In this document: one piece after another, positions 1-7,876 of the stretch
How positions within the stretch are numbered: position 1 is the stretch's first letter
How the letters are laid out: each line of letters begins with the position of its first letter
NCBI GenBank assembly: GCA_036501665.1
Contig: DASXZW010000022.1
Span: forward strand, 1-64,000
Direction of reading: 5' to 3'
Source: DATAUD01 sp036501665
GTDB taxonomy: Bacteria > Verrucomicrobiota > Verrucomicrobiia > Limisphaerales > Palsa-1400
Length of the DNA: 64,000 nucleotides
Made by a program: the position numbers and the translations under genes
Notes under the pieces: model-generated
The model's input: only the letters and a program-made list of their open reading frames with translations
Databases searched by the model: none
Told to the model about the DNA's origin: nothing

Positions 1-179
1 TAGAGCAATTAAAGAAATTCTGTGGCCGTTTGAAGCGAGGATTTTTGAGTTCTGGCAAGGCTTTGGCGACAGAGCATATCCAAAGTGATCTGCGATGGAG
101 CCGAAACGCCGCCAGAACTCAAAAAGACCGCTCTTTTTCATTAGATTCAAACGGCCACAGAATTTCTTTAATTGCTCTA
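1..179. repeat. Nested inverted-repeat element (MITE-like or large hairpin)
   Basis: Bases 1-34 are a perfect reverse complement of 146-179. Inside them, 42-56 is a perfect 15-bp reverse complement of 111-125, leaving a 54-nt centre. The element starts at the window edge, so the outer arm may be longer than seen and a target duplication cannot be tested. An open frame across it (from 95) runs antisense into the next gene and has no protein-like character, so no CDS is called. It could be a non-autonomous transposable element or a structured RNA gene. Confidence 0.75.
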
Positions 180-291
180 AACCTGATGTAGATTCTGAAA
201 GCCCTATAAGCCTAAGAATTATCCAAGGCGGCCATATGATGCTTTTGCACAGGAGAAATTCCCATTTCAGGAGATTGCACTGCGAAAGCCC

Positions 292-1515
292 TCATGCGCC
301 GAATTTGTCGAACATGCGGGCGTTGGCTTGCATCAGGCGCATCAGATACTTGGATTCAAAAATGCCTAGCGACCCAATGTTCGCGCCCGTTTCCGTGAAA
401 CGATCCAGCTTGTCCCAGCCGCTCAAATCAGAGACGAGCAGCACCGGTTGCGGATGCCATGAATGGCCCTTGACCGGGCACGGCGTGGAGTGATCGCCGG
501 TGATCGCCAGCACGTCCGGCTTCTTCTTCAACAAAATCGGCAGCGCCGCGTCAAAATCCTCGATGGCCTTTTTCTTCGCCTCAAAATTCCCGTCCTCGCC
601 GTACATGTCCGTGTATTTGTAATGGATGAAAAAGTAATTGAAGTTCGCATACTCAGCCGCATAACGCTCGAATTGCTCCGCGATGGTTTGCGGCCCCTCG
701 ATTTTCTTCATCCCCACCAATTGCGCCAGCCCCTTATACATCGGGTAAACCGCCAGGCACGCCGCGTGAAGCCCATAACGCTCCTCGATTGTCGGAATGT
801 GCGGCTGATGCGCGATGCCCCGCAGCAGGAAACCATTCGCCGGCTTCTTCGCCGAGAGCAACGGCAGCGCCTTCTTGTAAAATTGCGCGATCAACCCCGC
901 CGCCTTCTTTTGCTTCTCGGATTCTGGATCGGTCGGATGCACCGTCGGAATCGCCAGCCCTTCGCGGTTCGGATCAGCGTCGGTCAGCGGCCCTTCCAAA
1001 CCTTTCCCGCGAAACACCACCACAAACCGATGCCCCTTGCCCGGCTTGATCAACACCTCGGCGTCCTCAATCTTCTTAATCTTGCTTGACAGCAACGCGC
1101 ACAATTCCTCCGTAATCTTCGTTTCAATTCTCCCCGCGCGCCGGTCCGTCACGATCCCCTTGGCGTCGAGCGTGCAAAAATTCGCCCGCGCCGCCACGTC
1201 CCCCGCCTTCAATTCCAGCCCCAACCCCAGCGTCTCAATCACGCCGCGCCCCACCTGAAATTCCAGCGGATCATACCCAAACAGACCCAAATGCCCCGGC
1301 CCGCTCCCCGGCGTAATACCCGGCGCAACAGGGATCATCCGCCCCTGCGCCCCGACCTTCGCCAGCGCGTCGAGGTTTGGCGTCTTCGCAGCTTCCAACG
1401 GCGTCAAAAAATTATTTTCGCGGGTGGCGATGTCGCCCAACCCGTCCATGACGACTAGCGCGAGCTTGGCGTCCGTCTTGATAGTCAGTTTAGAGTAAGT
1501 TTCGTCGAGGTTCAT
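292..1515 (-). CDS. apgM: 2,3-bisphosphoglycerate-independent phosphoglycerate mutase, archaeal ApgM type
   Basis: This 407-aa cytosolic enzyme interconverts 3- and 2-phosphoglycerate in glycolysis and gluconeogenesis. It belongs to the alkaline-phosphatase superfamily. The N-terminal metal-binding motif VVMDGLGD, the PGSGPGHLGLFGYDP segment carrying the likely nucleophilic serine, and the late ITGDHSTPCPVKGHSWHP metal ligands are all present, typical of the ApgM family rather than the larger GpmI. The frame stays open for 51 codons upstream, but those residues are not family-like; the ATG at 1515 gives a natural start (MNLDETYSK...). It stands alone on this strand, divergent from nusB, with about 230 bp between the two starts. 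Confidence 0.93.
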   Translation of the reverse strand: MNLDETYSKLTIKTDAKLALVVMDGLGDIATRENNFLTPLEAAKTPNLDALAKVGAQGRMIPVAPGITPGSGPGHLGLFGYDPLEFQVGRGVIETLGLGLELKAGDVAARANFCTLDAKGIVTDRRAGRIETKITEELCALLSSKIKKIEDAEVLIKPGKGHRFVVVFRGKGLEGPLTDADPNREGLAIPTVHPTDPESEKQKKAAGLIAQFYKKALPLLSAKKPANGFLLRGIAHQPHIPTIEERYGLHAACLAVYPMYKGLAQLVGMKKIEGPQTIAEQFERYAAEYANFNYFFIHYKYTDMYGEDGNFEAKKKAIEDFDAALPILLKKKPDVLAITGDHSTPCPVKGHSWHPQPVLLVSDLSGWDKLDRFTETGANIGSLGIFESKYLMRLMQANARMFDKFGA

Positions 1516-1747
1516 ATACCGGGCCGATCCGGCCCGCCAAAATACTGCAAAACTCCAACACCCCCCGTCAAGCCACACCGCATCCCCCGCTCCGCAACGT
1601 TGAATCCATTCCGCCGTGTCAACGAATAACCCACCGTAGGAAAATCCTGATATCTTTCCTCCCGCCACATGGATACCGATGGAAGCAAATTTACCTGTGG
1701 CAAATTATTTACCTTTAATTTCCCCATATTCGGCCCATGATGGGAGC

Positions 1748-2248
1748 ATGGGTCAGCGTCGCGAAGCTCGAGAGAGGGCCGTGCAGTTTTTATTTCAGCA
1801 CGACCTGAATCCTCCGGAAAACCTGGAGGAAGCGCTCGCCCATTTCTGGAATTCCCAAAGCGCCGAAGCCATTGCCGGTGAAAAAGGCCCGGCCAACTGG
1901 GGTCAGGAGGTTGTGCTGCCTCCGCCCACCACAGAAGAGCTGGCCCTCCGAATTTTTGCGGACAAACTGATTCGCGGCGTGCTGAGTTGCGTCCCCGAGC
2001 TGGACGCCAAGATCAACGAATACGCCCAAAACTGGGATCTTCGCAGAATGGCCGCAGTCGATCGTAATATTTTGCGGATGGCGATTTACGAAATGCTCCA
2101 TCGCGACGACATCCCGCCGGTGGTCAGCATTAATGAAGCCGTCGATATCGCGAAAAAATTTTCCACGCAGGACAGCGGAAAATTCGTCAATGGCATCCTC
2201 GACAAAGTCAAAGGAGAATTGAAGCGCTCCGACCGTGTAGGCAAATGA
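1748..2248 (+). CDS. nusB: Transcription antitermination factor NusB
   Basis: NusB binds boxA RNA with NusE (S10) and promotes antitermination of rRNA operons. The protein is 166 aa. It opens with MGQRREARERAVQFLFQ, the standard first helix, and ends with the conserved block DRNILRMAIYEM ... PPVVSINEAVDIAKKF ... FVNGILDKV. The start at 1748 was chosen over one at 1679 because the NusB family begins exactly here and a purine-rich GGGAGC lies just upstream. The middle (residues about 25-60) is longer than in short NusB proteins. Its stop overlaps the next start as ATGA, so translation of the PHP gene is probably coupled. Confidence 0.95.
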   Translation: MGQRREARERAVQFLFQHDLNPPENLEEALAHFWNSQSAEAIAGEKGPANWGQEVVLPPPTTEELALRIFADKLIRGVLSCVPELDAKINEYAQNWDLRRMAAVDRNILRMAIYEMLHRDDIPPVVSINEAVDIAKKFSTQDSGKFVNGILDKVKGELKRSDRVGK

Positions 2249-3111
2249 GCGCGCTGCCCGCCACCAACGGAGACGGCGTTGCCGACCTTCATATGCACAC
2301 GCTTTTTTCCGATGGCACTTTTACGCCGGAGGAATTGGCGGCTCGAGGCGGCCAGGCTGGTTTGCTCGCGATGGCGCTCACGGACCATGACACTGTCGAA
2401 GGTTGCGAACCCATGGCCCTTGCCTGCAAGCCGCTCAACATCGAATTTATTTCCGGCACGGAATTGACCGCCGAGCATGAAGGGGGGGAAGTTCATCTCC
2501 TTGGATATTTTCTCGATATTCATCATCCTGTGTTGCTCGCGGAAATCAAGAAATTCCAAACCGTCCGCCAGGACCGGGTGCGCGAAATGGCCGCGAGGCT
2601 CAACAGGCTGAACATTCCTCTCCGCGCCGAAACCGTTTTTGAACTGGCCAATTGCCGTTCGCCGGGACGACCTCACGTCGCGCGCGCGATGGTGCAGGAG
2701 GGGTTTTGCGGCACGCTTGATGAAGCTTTCGAGCGCTTCCTGAAAAAAGGGCGACCCGCTTGGGTTCCGAAATACAAAATTTCTGCCGTGGACGCGATTT
2801 CATTGATTCATCAGGCGGGCGGATTCGCAGTGCTGGCTCATCCGGGCTTGAACCATAATGACGAGGTCATCCCGGAATTGGGGCGGCTTGGGTTGAACGG
2901 CTTGGAATGCTTTCACACAAGACATACGCCGCGCCAGTCAGAACATTACTTGGCGATGGCTGGACGCCTTAACCTGACGGTCACTGGCGGCTCGGACTGC
3001 CACGGTTTCAGCAAAGGAAAGCCGCTGATTGGGACGGTGAAGCTGTCCGCGTATTATTTCGAAAAGCTAAAGGATGCCCACCAAAATCTCACCCGAGTCC
3101 CCAAGCCGTAA
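2245..3111 (+). CDS. PHP-domain metal-dependent phosphoesterase (TrpH/RNase AM-like)
   Basis: A 288-aa PHP-superfamily hydrolase. Metal-ligand motifs are visible in order: DLHMHTLFSDG near the N-terminus, LTDHDTVEG, GTELTAEHEGGEVHLLGY, an AHPG motif around residue 200 and GGSDCHG near the end. This arrangement matches the TrpH/YciV group, whose E. coli member is a 5'-3' exoribonuclease (RNase AM) that trims rRNA ends and also acts on 3',5'-bisphosphonucleotides. The 4-bp overlap with nusB suggests one operon devoted to rRNA synthesis and maturation. The exact substrate here is inferred from family and context. Confidence 0.85.
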   Translation: MSALPATNGDGVADLHMHTLFSDGTFTPEELAARGGQAGLLAMALTDHDTVEGCEPMALACKPLNIEFISGTELTAEHEGGEVHLLGYFLDIHHPVLLAEIKKFQTVRQDRVREMAARLNRLNIPLRAETVFELANCRSPGRPHVARAMVQEGFCGTLDEAFERFLKKGRPAWVPKYKISAVDAISLIHQAGGFAVLAHPGLNHNDEVIPELGRLGLNGLECFHTRHTPRQSEHYLAMAGRLNLTVTGGSDCHGFSKGKPLIGTVKLSAYYFEKLKDAHQNLTRVPKP

Positions 3112-3225
3112 TCATGGAATGAAGCTCGACTTGGAATTTACGACCGAGGCAATGCGATGCAACTCATGCCGTTTATTAGCATCTTCGGCGGCGCAGACAA
3201 TTCGGAAAGATTTTCTCGCGCAGAG

Positions 3226-3281
3226 GCGCACAGGGCGCAGAGAAAAAGAGCTTTTCCTTCTCACCTCTGCGCCTCTGTGCG
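3226..3281. repeat. Imperfect hairpin repeat between PHP gene and ftsY
   Basis: Bases 3226-3242 and 3265-3281 are 17-nt arms that pair with a single bulge, both built on a CGCAGAGGCGCACAG-like unit. It lies in the 224-bp spacer. It has no T-run, so it is more likely a dispersed palindrome than a simple intrinsic terminator, though it could stop transcription after the PHP gene. Confidence 0.6.
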
Positions 3282-3335
3282 AACTCTTCATTTCCCCACT
3301 GTTCAATCGCGTCGATCCAATTTAGAAATTTCAAA

Positions 3336-4253
3336 ATGGGTTTATTTCAAAAGTTCAAAGAGGGCCTCCTCAAGACTCACAACAAGCTGGCCCATGAAAT
3401 CAAACGCATCGTCACCGCGTCGCCCCGGCTGACCTCCGGCGGCATTGAGGAGCTTGAAGCTGCGTTGATCGCCGCCGATCTGGGAATGTCGATGACGGCG
3501 CAAATTGTTGCTTCTGTCAAAAAGGCGTTTGAAACCCAGGGCCGCGCGGGTCTGGACGTTTTTGACATTGCGCGGGCCGAGGTTGAAAAAAGTTTGACAT
3601 CAACTGCGGGCGGCGAATTAAAAAAACAGCCCGAAGGATTGACGGTCGTCTCACTTATTGGCGTCAACGGCACCGGCAAAACCACGACTGCCGCCAAATT
3701 GGCCCACTTGATTCAAGGCAAGCGGCAGACGGCGGTGCTTGCGGCGTGTGATACCTTTCGCGCCGCCGCTGTGGAACAACTTAAACTCTGGGGCCAGCGG
3801 CTGAACGTGCAAGTTGTCGCCGGCGCAAGTGGGGCTGATCCTGCATCGGTGGCCCACGATGCGATTGCCGCGGCGCAGGCGCGCAATGCTGATTTTCTTT
3901 TTATTGACACTGCCGGGCGGCTTCACACCAAGCATAATCTGATGCAGGAATTGCAAAAGGTTCATCGCGTCATGCAAAAGAAATTGCAGGGCGCGCCCCA
4001 CGAAACGCTTCTGGTGCTTGACGCCACGACCGGAATGAACGCGCTGAACCAGGCGCGCGAGTTTAACAAGGCTGTGACTCTGACGGGCTTGGTTGTTACG
4101 AAGCTCGACGGCACCAGCAAAGGCGGCATGGTGGTTGCGATTCAGCGCGAGCTGGGATTACCTGTCAAATTTATTGGACTTGGCGAAAAGCCCGACGACC
4201 TTCAGCCCTTCGACGCCAAGCAATTTGCCAACGCGCTCTTCGCCGCGGAGTAG
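3336..4253 (+). CDS. ftsY: Signal recognition particle receptor FtsY
   Basis: This SRP-receptor GTPase docks SRP-ribosome complexes at the inner membrane for co-translational insertion. The 305-aa protein is almost entirely the NG domain: an N-domain helical bundle (residues 1-90), then G1 GVNGTGKTTTAAKLA, DTFRAAAVEQL (the SRP-GTPase insertion), DTAGRLHTKHNLM (G3), TKLDGTSKGG (G4) and a closing GLGEKPDDLQPFDAKQF. The acidic A domain of E. coli FtsY is missing, as in many short bacterial FtsY proteins. An amphipathic start (MGLFQKFKEGLLKT) probably anchors it to membrane lipids. It is convergent with the downstream leucine-rich-repeat gene. Confidence 0.96.
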   Translation: MGLFQKFKEGLLKTHNKLAHEIKRIVTASPRLTSGGIEELEAALIAADLGMSMTAQIVASVKKAFETQGRAGLDVFDIARAEVEKSLTSTAGGELKKQPEGLTVVSLIGVNGTGKTTTAAKLAHLIQGKRQTAVLAACDTFRAAAVEQLKLWGQRLNVQVVAGASGADPASVAHDAIAAAQARNADFLFIDTAGRLHTKHNLMQELQKVHRVMQKKLQGAPHETLLVLDATTGMNALNQAREFNKAVTLTGLVVTKLDGTSKGGMVVAIQRELGLPVKFIGLGEKPDDLQPFDAKQFANALFAAE

Positions 4254-4265
4254 GAACAAAAATTA

Positions 4266-5381
4266 CTAAGGAGAGCGAATGCGGAAAAAGCGCGATGGGA
4301 CGCTTTTTTGGATTGGCTGGCTGAAATGCAAAATCCCGTTGGTCAAAGTCACAGACTGGAGCGGCACCCAAACGGTTCCACCCAAATCAGCGCCTGTTTC
4401 AACAACAATCGGGATATTCGCCGTGCCAGTCACATCGAACGCCAATTGGTTGTTTGTGGCGCCTAATTGCGCGCTGCTTGGCGAGATCGAAGGATTCCAC
4501 AACACCGCCTTCAGGCCCCCGAATGGAGAGCCCCATCCGCTTGCGCCCGGCAGATGATAGATTGTCGCGGTATCGGAAAGAAAAACATCGCTGCCGAGCG
4601 AGGGAGGATTTCCAGCGAAAAAAATACCAGTCAGGTCAGGGCAGTTGTAGAATGCGAAATCGGCGATGTTCGTCACGGTGGCAGGAATCGTGACGGATGC
4701 CAACTTCGCGCAGCCGAAGAAAGAGTAAGGTTCAATATCGGCCACGCTGGCTGGGATCGCGTAACTTCCGCCGACGTCCGGTGGAAATGCCATGAGCGTT
4801 TTTCGATTCTTATCAAAAAGAACGCCATTCGCGCTGCTGTAAAACAAATTATTAGATTTGACAAAAATCGAAGCCAGGCTGGCGCAGTTCAAAAAAGTTT
4901 CCAGCCCGATATTGGTCACCGTGCCTGGGATCGTAATGCCGGGCAGCGACGCGCAACCGGAAAATGCGCCGATGCCAATGTTTTCAAGACCATTGGTCAA
5001 TGAAACGTCAATCAAACCGGAACATTGCGCAAATGCGTCCTCATCAATGCTGGCCACACTGGTCGGAATTATGACGTTCGCCAGACTGGAGCAGACCGCG
5101 AACGCATTTTCTCCAATTTCAATGACGCTGTTCGGTATCGTAACACTGGTCAAATTGGATTGCCCGTAGAATGCCTGCTGACCGATCATCGTAACAGGAA
5201 GTCCATTCACTGTGCCCGGAATTGTCACGGAACCAGCCGTTCCCGTGAAGCCGGTGACCGTGATCGCGCCGTTATTGGTGGCGTAAGTTAATTGCGCTTG
5301 AGCCGTCGAAACAGAAACAATCCACAAGTAAAACAGCAGGAATTTCAACCTTGGCGAAGCCCTCTTTTCTTTGCGATTCAT
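4266..5381 (-). CDS. Secreted BspA-type leucine-rich-repeat protein
   Basis: The protein has 371 aa. After a basic N-terminus there is a signal peptide (LKFLLFYLWIVSVSTAQA, cleavage before QLTYA). Residues about 35-280 contain repeated LRR_5/BspA units of the form SVTIPxSVxxIGxxAFxxCxxL, for example SVTIPNSVIEIGENAF. The last 75 residues form a beta-rich domain ending FFRIRSP, a style common at the end of verrucomicrobial secreted proteins. BspA-like repeats are surface proteins with adhesive roles in other bacteria; the ligand here is unknown. The ATG at 5381 was preferred to upstream starts because it places the signal peptide correctly. Confidence 0.82.
   Translation of the reverse strand: MNRKEKRASPRLKFLLFYLWIVSVSTAQAQLTYATNNGAITVTGFTGTAGSVTIPGTVNGLPVTMIGQQAFYGQSNLTSVTIPNSVIEIGENAFAVCSSLANVIIPTSVASIDEDAFAQCSGLIDVSLTNGLENIGIGAFSGCASLPGITIPGTVTNIGLETFLNCASLASIFVKSNNLFYSSANGVLFDKNRKTLMAFPPDVGGSYAIPASVADIEPYSFFGCAKLASVTIPATVTNIADFAFYNCPDLTGIFFAGNPPSLGSDVFLSDTATIYHLPGASGWGSPFGGLKAVLWNPSISPSSAQLGATNNQLAFDVTGTANIPIVVETGADLGGTVWVPLQSVTLTNGILHFSQPIQKSVPSRFFRIRSP
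4285..4308. terminator. Candidate bidirectional terminator at the ftsY / LRR convergent ends
   Basis: AAAAAGCG at 4285-4292 pairs with CGCTTTTT at 4301-4308 across an 8-nt loop and runs into a T tract on the plus strand (A tract on the left for the other direction). It lies 32 bp past the ftsY stop and inside the last codons of the opposing gene. The stem is short, so confidence is moderate. Confidence 0.4.
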
Positions 5382-5425
5382 AAGGCTCACGGGCAATTTA
5401 TCATAAAAGTGACACATTCCTATCG

Positions 5426-6109
5426 TCAATGTTTGCCAATCTTTGCGGCCCCCACGAATACCGCCCCGCTCTCAACGACAAAATTCCCCGCCTGAACATT
5501 GCCAAAAAGGCGCGCCGTTGATTTCAGGCGAATCGTCCCTTCGCTCTTGATATCCGCCGCCAATTCCCCTCCGATCTCCGCGCCGCCGATGCTCAACACG
5601 TCATGCCAGCGAAAATGGTTTCCGGCAGGCACAATAAGCTGTTCCGCTGTAAATGTCCCAGTGATTCGCGCGGAGGTATGGATTTCGAGTGTACGGCGGG
5701 CCACCAATTTTCCAATCAGCTTTCCCTTGATGACACCGTCTCCGATCAAGGCTTCGGTGTTGAGCACGTAACCTTTTTCCTCGATGACGAGGCGGCCATG
5801 CGTCCGAAAATTTTTGGAAATCGTCGAGGTAATTTGATAATCTGTCAGATCGACGTGGCTGCTGCACCGTTTGCAAATGGTCGATTCCGCCTTCACCGAG
5901 ACATCCAATGCCGTGCCGCACTGAAAACAAATGATCCGTTTTGTTTCGAACGAGGGCGTTGCCGGCTTTGCAGCCGGCTTCAAGGTCTCGGCGACGCGGA
6001 AATGCGCGCCACACTTTTTGCACATGCCCGAGTAGGCAGTGCGGGGCACCGGCTGCGCGTGACCGCACTTGGGACAGGTCACCGGAACCGAATCCTCTTT
6101 GAAAGCCAC
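5426..6109 (-). CDS. Zinc-ribbon bactofilin fusion
   Basis: The 227-aa protein starts with two four-cysteine modules: CPKCGHAQ...CKKCGAHF (residues about 12-37) and CFQCGTAL...CKRCSSHV (about 61-86), each with two CxxC pairs spaced as in zinc ribbons. The remainder (about 105-225) is a bactofilin beta-helix with short glycine-rich rungs such as ALIGDGVIKGKLIGKLVARRTLEIH and a closing LFGNVQAGNFVVESGAVFVG. Bactofilins polymerise into cytoskeletal filaments without nucleotide. It is the third gene of a bactofilin run and lies 3 bp after the second. The zinc ribbons may bind a partner protein or nucleic acid, which is inference. Confidence 0.82.
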   Translation of the reverse strand: MAFKEDSVPVTCPKCGHAQPVPRTAYSGMCKKCGAHFRVAETLKPAAKPATPSFETKRIICFQCGTALDVSVKAESTICKRCSSHVDLTDYQITSTISKNFRTHGRLVIEEKGYVLNTEALIGDGVIKGKLIGKLVARRTLEIHTSARITGTFTAEQLIVPAGNHFRWHDVLSIGGAEIGGELAADIKSEGTIRLKSTARLFGNVQAGNFVVESGAVFVGAAKIGKH

Positions 6110-6112
6110 TGA

Positions 6113-6520
6113 TCAGATTCCGGCTGGCTTCGGAGTGGCAGCCGGTTTTACGGGTTCTCCTGGGCGCGGCGCGGCGGGCGAAACTTTGTTGGGATTGACT
6201 TCGGTCTGGCCCACAAACGTCACCCCTTCCTCCATCACGAGGCGGGCGGCGCGGATGTCGCCGAACATTTCGGTCTTCGACTTGATGTCGATCTTTTCCT
6301 TCGCCGTGACGTTGCCGTTGACCTTTCCGCGAACGACCACGGAATTGGCGCTGATGTTGCCCTTGATCGCGGCGTTGTCGCCCAAGTGCAGTGTGCCATC
6401 GGACTGGATATCGCCTTCCAACTTGCCGTCAAAAGTCAATTCGCCGCCAAACCGAAGTGTGCCTTTAACCTCAACTTCGCTATTGAGGAAGTTTTTGGAA
6501 TCATTGTTCGTTGTGCTCAT
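6113..6520 (-). CDS. Bactofilin (second of three)
   Basis: A 135-aa bactofilin (DUF583). The core (residues 10-112) is a right-handed beta-helix: SEVEVKGTLRFGGELTFDGKLEGDI, then repeated rungs IKGNISANSVVVRGKVNGNVTAKEKIDI and MFGDIRAARLVMEEGVTFVGQTEV. The tail is proline- and alanine-rich and disordered, probably for interactions. The core is very similar to the upstream neighbour, so the two are paralogues that may copolymerise. Expected role: a membrane-associated cytoskeletal scaffold, for example for cell shape or a polar complex. The spacing of 9 bp to the upstream gene and 3 bp to the downstream one supports co-transcription. Confidence 0.92.
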   Translation of the reverse strand: MSTTNNDSKNFLNSEVEVKGTLRFGGELTFDGKLEGDIQSDGTLHLGDNAAIKGNISANSVVVRGKVNGNVTAKEKIDIKSKTEMFGDIRAARLVMEEGVTFVGQTEVNPNKVSPAAPRPGEPVKPAATPKPAGI

Positions 6521-6529
6521 TTTGCGTTC

Positions 6530-6967
6530 TCATTTCTTGATTGGATTCACTGGCTCTGGTGGCTTGGGTGCGGGAGCGCCGCCCGGCAGCGGAGGCGGGG
6601 GCGTCGATTGCGCTGGAAAAGTCTTGTTCGGGTTTACGTCGCATTTGCCGACGAAGGTCGCTCCTTCATCAATGATCAGTTTCGCGGCGCGAATGTCCCC
6701 GAACACTTCACCAACCGCCTTGATCTCAATTCTTTCCTTGGCGGCAAGGTTGCCGCTGACTTTGCCGCGAACCACAACGGAGTTCACGCTGACATTGCCG
6801 CGCACAACTGCCTTGTCTTCAAGCTGAAGCGCGCCTTCGGAGTGGACTTCGCCTTCAAGATGGCCCGCAAAAGTCAGTTCGCCGGCGAACTTCAAATTGC
6901 CTTTGATGTCCACGTCGGAGTTGAGGACGTTGCGGGTACCGGAACCGGGATTGGGTATGGGATTCAT
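6530..6967 (-). CDS. Bactofilin (first of three)
   Basis: A 145-aa bactofilin leading the three-gene run. After a glycine-rich start it has the family opener NSDVDIKGNLKFAGELTFAGHLEGEV, then VRGNVSVNSVVVRGKVSGNLAAKERIEI and VFGDIRAAKLIIDEGATFVGKCDVNPNK. The C-terminal 25 residues are proline-rich (PPPPLPGGAPAPKPPEP). About 60 percent of core residues match the next gene by eye, pointing to tandem duplication. A promoter should lie in the 140-bp spacer after 6967, although no clear boxes were seen. Confidence 0.92.
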   Translation of the reverse strand: MNPIPNPGSGTRNVLNSDVDIKGNLKFAGELTFAGHLEGEVHSEGALQLEDKAVVRGNVSVNSVVVRGKVSGNLAAKERIEIKAVGEVFGDIRAAKLIIDEGATFVGKCDVNPNKTFPAQSTPPPPLPGGAPAPKPPEPVNPIKK

Positions 6968-7112
6968 ATGTTAATCGACGTCAAAGCTATGCTCCTTCGG
7001 TTGAGACTTTACTGATTGGCCGCAGCTTGAACGACATATTTTCGTTCGTCAAGCCCGGAGTAAAGTTGTGAAAGGCGGCGAAGGAAGTCAGGGCGATCTC
7101 AGCAGGAATTCT

Positions 7113-7427
7113 TCAAAGCAAACCGACTTCGCGTTCAATAATCAGGATTTCAACCTGGTCGAACTCTCGTTTTAGATGCTCCTTGAGTTCACTCAGGTAC
7201 CTTCGGGCTGCAATGGCATTCTGACTAATGACGCGGTAAATTACAATTTCGTCGCGATAAGTAATATCGCCGAATTTCCAGAATCCGTGATTTGGCTGCG
7301 GGAAATAAGTCAGCCCATCAAAGCGCTCGAGAAGGCGACTTTGGAGAACTTGGAATTTCGAAGGCTCGATTGCTTTGCCATTGTTGTAAAAAAGCGGGAT
7401 GAAAACATCATACTCTTTCACCCGCAA
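7113..7427 (-). CDS. Conserved protein of unknown function, second gene of a two-gene cassette
   Basis: A 104-aa soluble protein with no signal or membrane segment. Visible features are KEYDVFIPLFYNNG at the start, a central FDGLTYFPQPNHGFWKFGDITYRDEIVIYRV and a charged helical end (YLSELKEHLKREFDQVEILIIEREV). I recognise this only as a recurring hypothetical family, often beside a roughly 70-aa partner; I cannot assign a fold with certainty. It overlaps the upstream 70-aa gene by 20 bp, so the two are translationally coupled. The size, order and overlap resemble toxin-antitoxin modules, but no known toxin motif is seen. Confidence 0.7.
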   Translation of the reverse strand: MRVKEYDVFIPLFYNNGKAIEPSKFQVLQSRLLERFDGLTYFPQPNHGFWKFGDITYRDEIVIYRVISQNAIAARRYLSELKEHLKREFDQVEILIIEREVGLL

Positions 7428-7620
7428 CCTCCTCGAGCGATGGGGCCAGAGCTTCCCGGCTCAATTGATTAAAGTGGATGCCAGCGGAGAGGAGTCGCCC
7501 GACAACTTCCTCGCCGAGCACGTAAGTCCGCTCTGATAAAACCATTCCGGGAGAGGTTCGCAGCAGAATTGGCAGGGCTTTGGCCTCTTCCTCTTTGGAT
7601 AATTGAATAATGATTTTCAT
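7408..7620 (-). CDS. Small conserved protein of unknown function, first gene of a two-gene cassette
   Basis: A 70-aa protein beginning MKIIIQLSKEEEAKALPILLR, with an SPGMVLSERTYVLGEEVVGRLLSAG middle that looks like a strand followed by a helix. It has no signal peptide and no clear DNA-binding motif, though the layout is compatible with a small antitoxin-like or chaperone partner. The stop lies inside the next gene (20-bp overlap). The upstream spacer holds a MITE 65 bp away, which could influence its promoter. The function is unknown; the call rests on conserved-looking composition and coupling to the next gene. Confidence 0.65.
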   Translation of the reverse strand: MKIIIQLSKEEEAKALPILLRTSPGMVLSERTYVLGEEVVGRLLSAGIHFNQLSREALAPSLEEVAGERV

Positions 7621-7685
7621 TCCGCTACGTTGAGTGCGAAGTTATACTTTAAATTGTCCATCCGCAAGTAGCCATTGCCTGTGTC

Positions 7686-7830
7686 CAGGGCAGACGCACT
7701 TAAATTTTAGAACCAATTCCCCAGGAGAAGGGAGTTGTTTTCATGACAACACCTGCCAAAACCGTTGCAACCCGAAAAGCACCTTTATTGATTTCCAAAC
7801 ACTTACAACTATTTAAATGCGTCTGCCCTG
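7686..7830. mobile_element. 145-bp MITE with 9-bp target-site duplication
   Basis: The ends are 20-bp terminal inverted repeats starting CAGGGCAGACGC (7686-7705 and 7811-7830) that match at 19 of 20 positions. They are flanked by the direct repeat GCCTGTGTC at 7677-7685 and 7831-7839, a textbook 9-bp target duplication. The interior has no coding capacity, so it is non-autonomous. The CAGGG ends and 8-10 bp duplication recall ISAs1-family elements from general knowledge; this assignment is tentative. A decayed end of the same family lies near 34126. Confidence 0.88.
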
Positions 7831-7876
7831 GCCTGTGTCCGTCATGAACGAGCGGTCGGCTGTCGTTCAAGTCAGC

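Noticed and set aside
95..493. 132-aa plus-strand frame at the window start
   Set aside because: It runs across the inverted-repeat element and antisense to the phosphoglycerate mutase gene, with no protein-like pattern.
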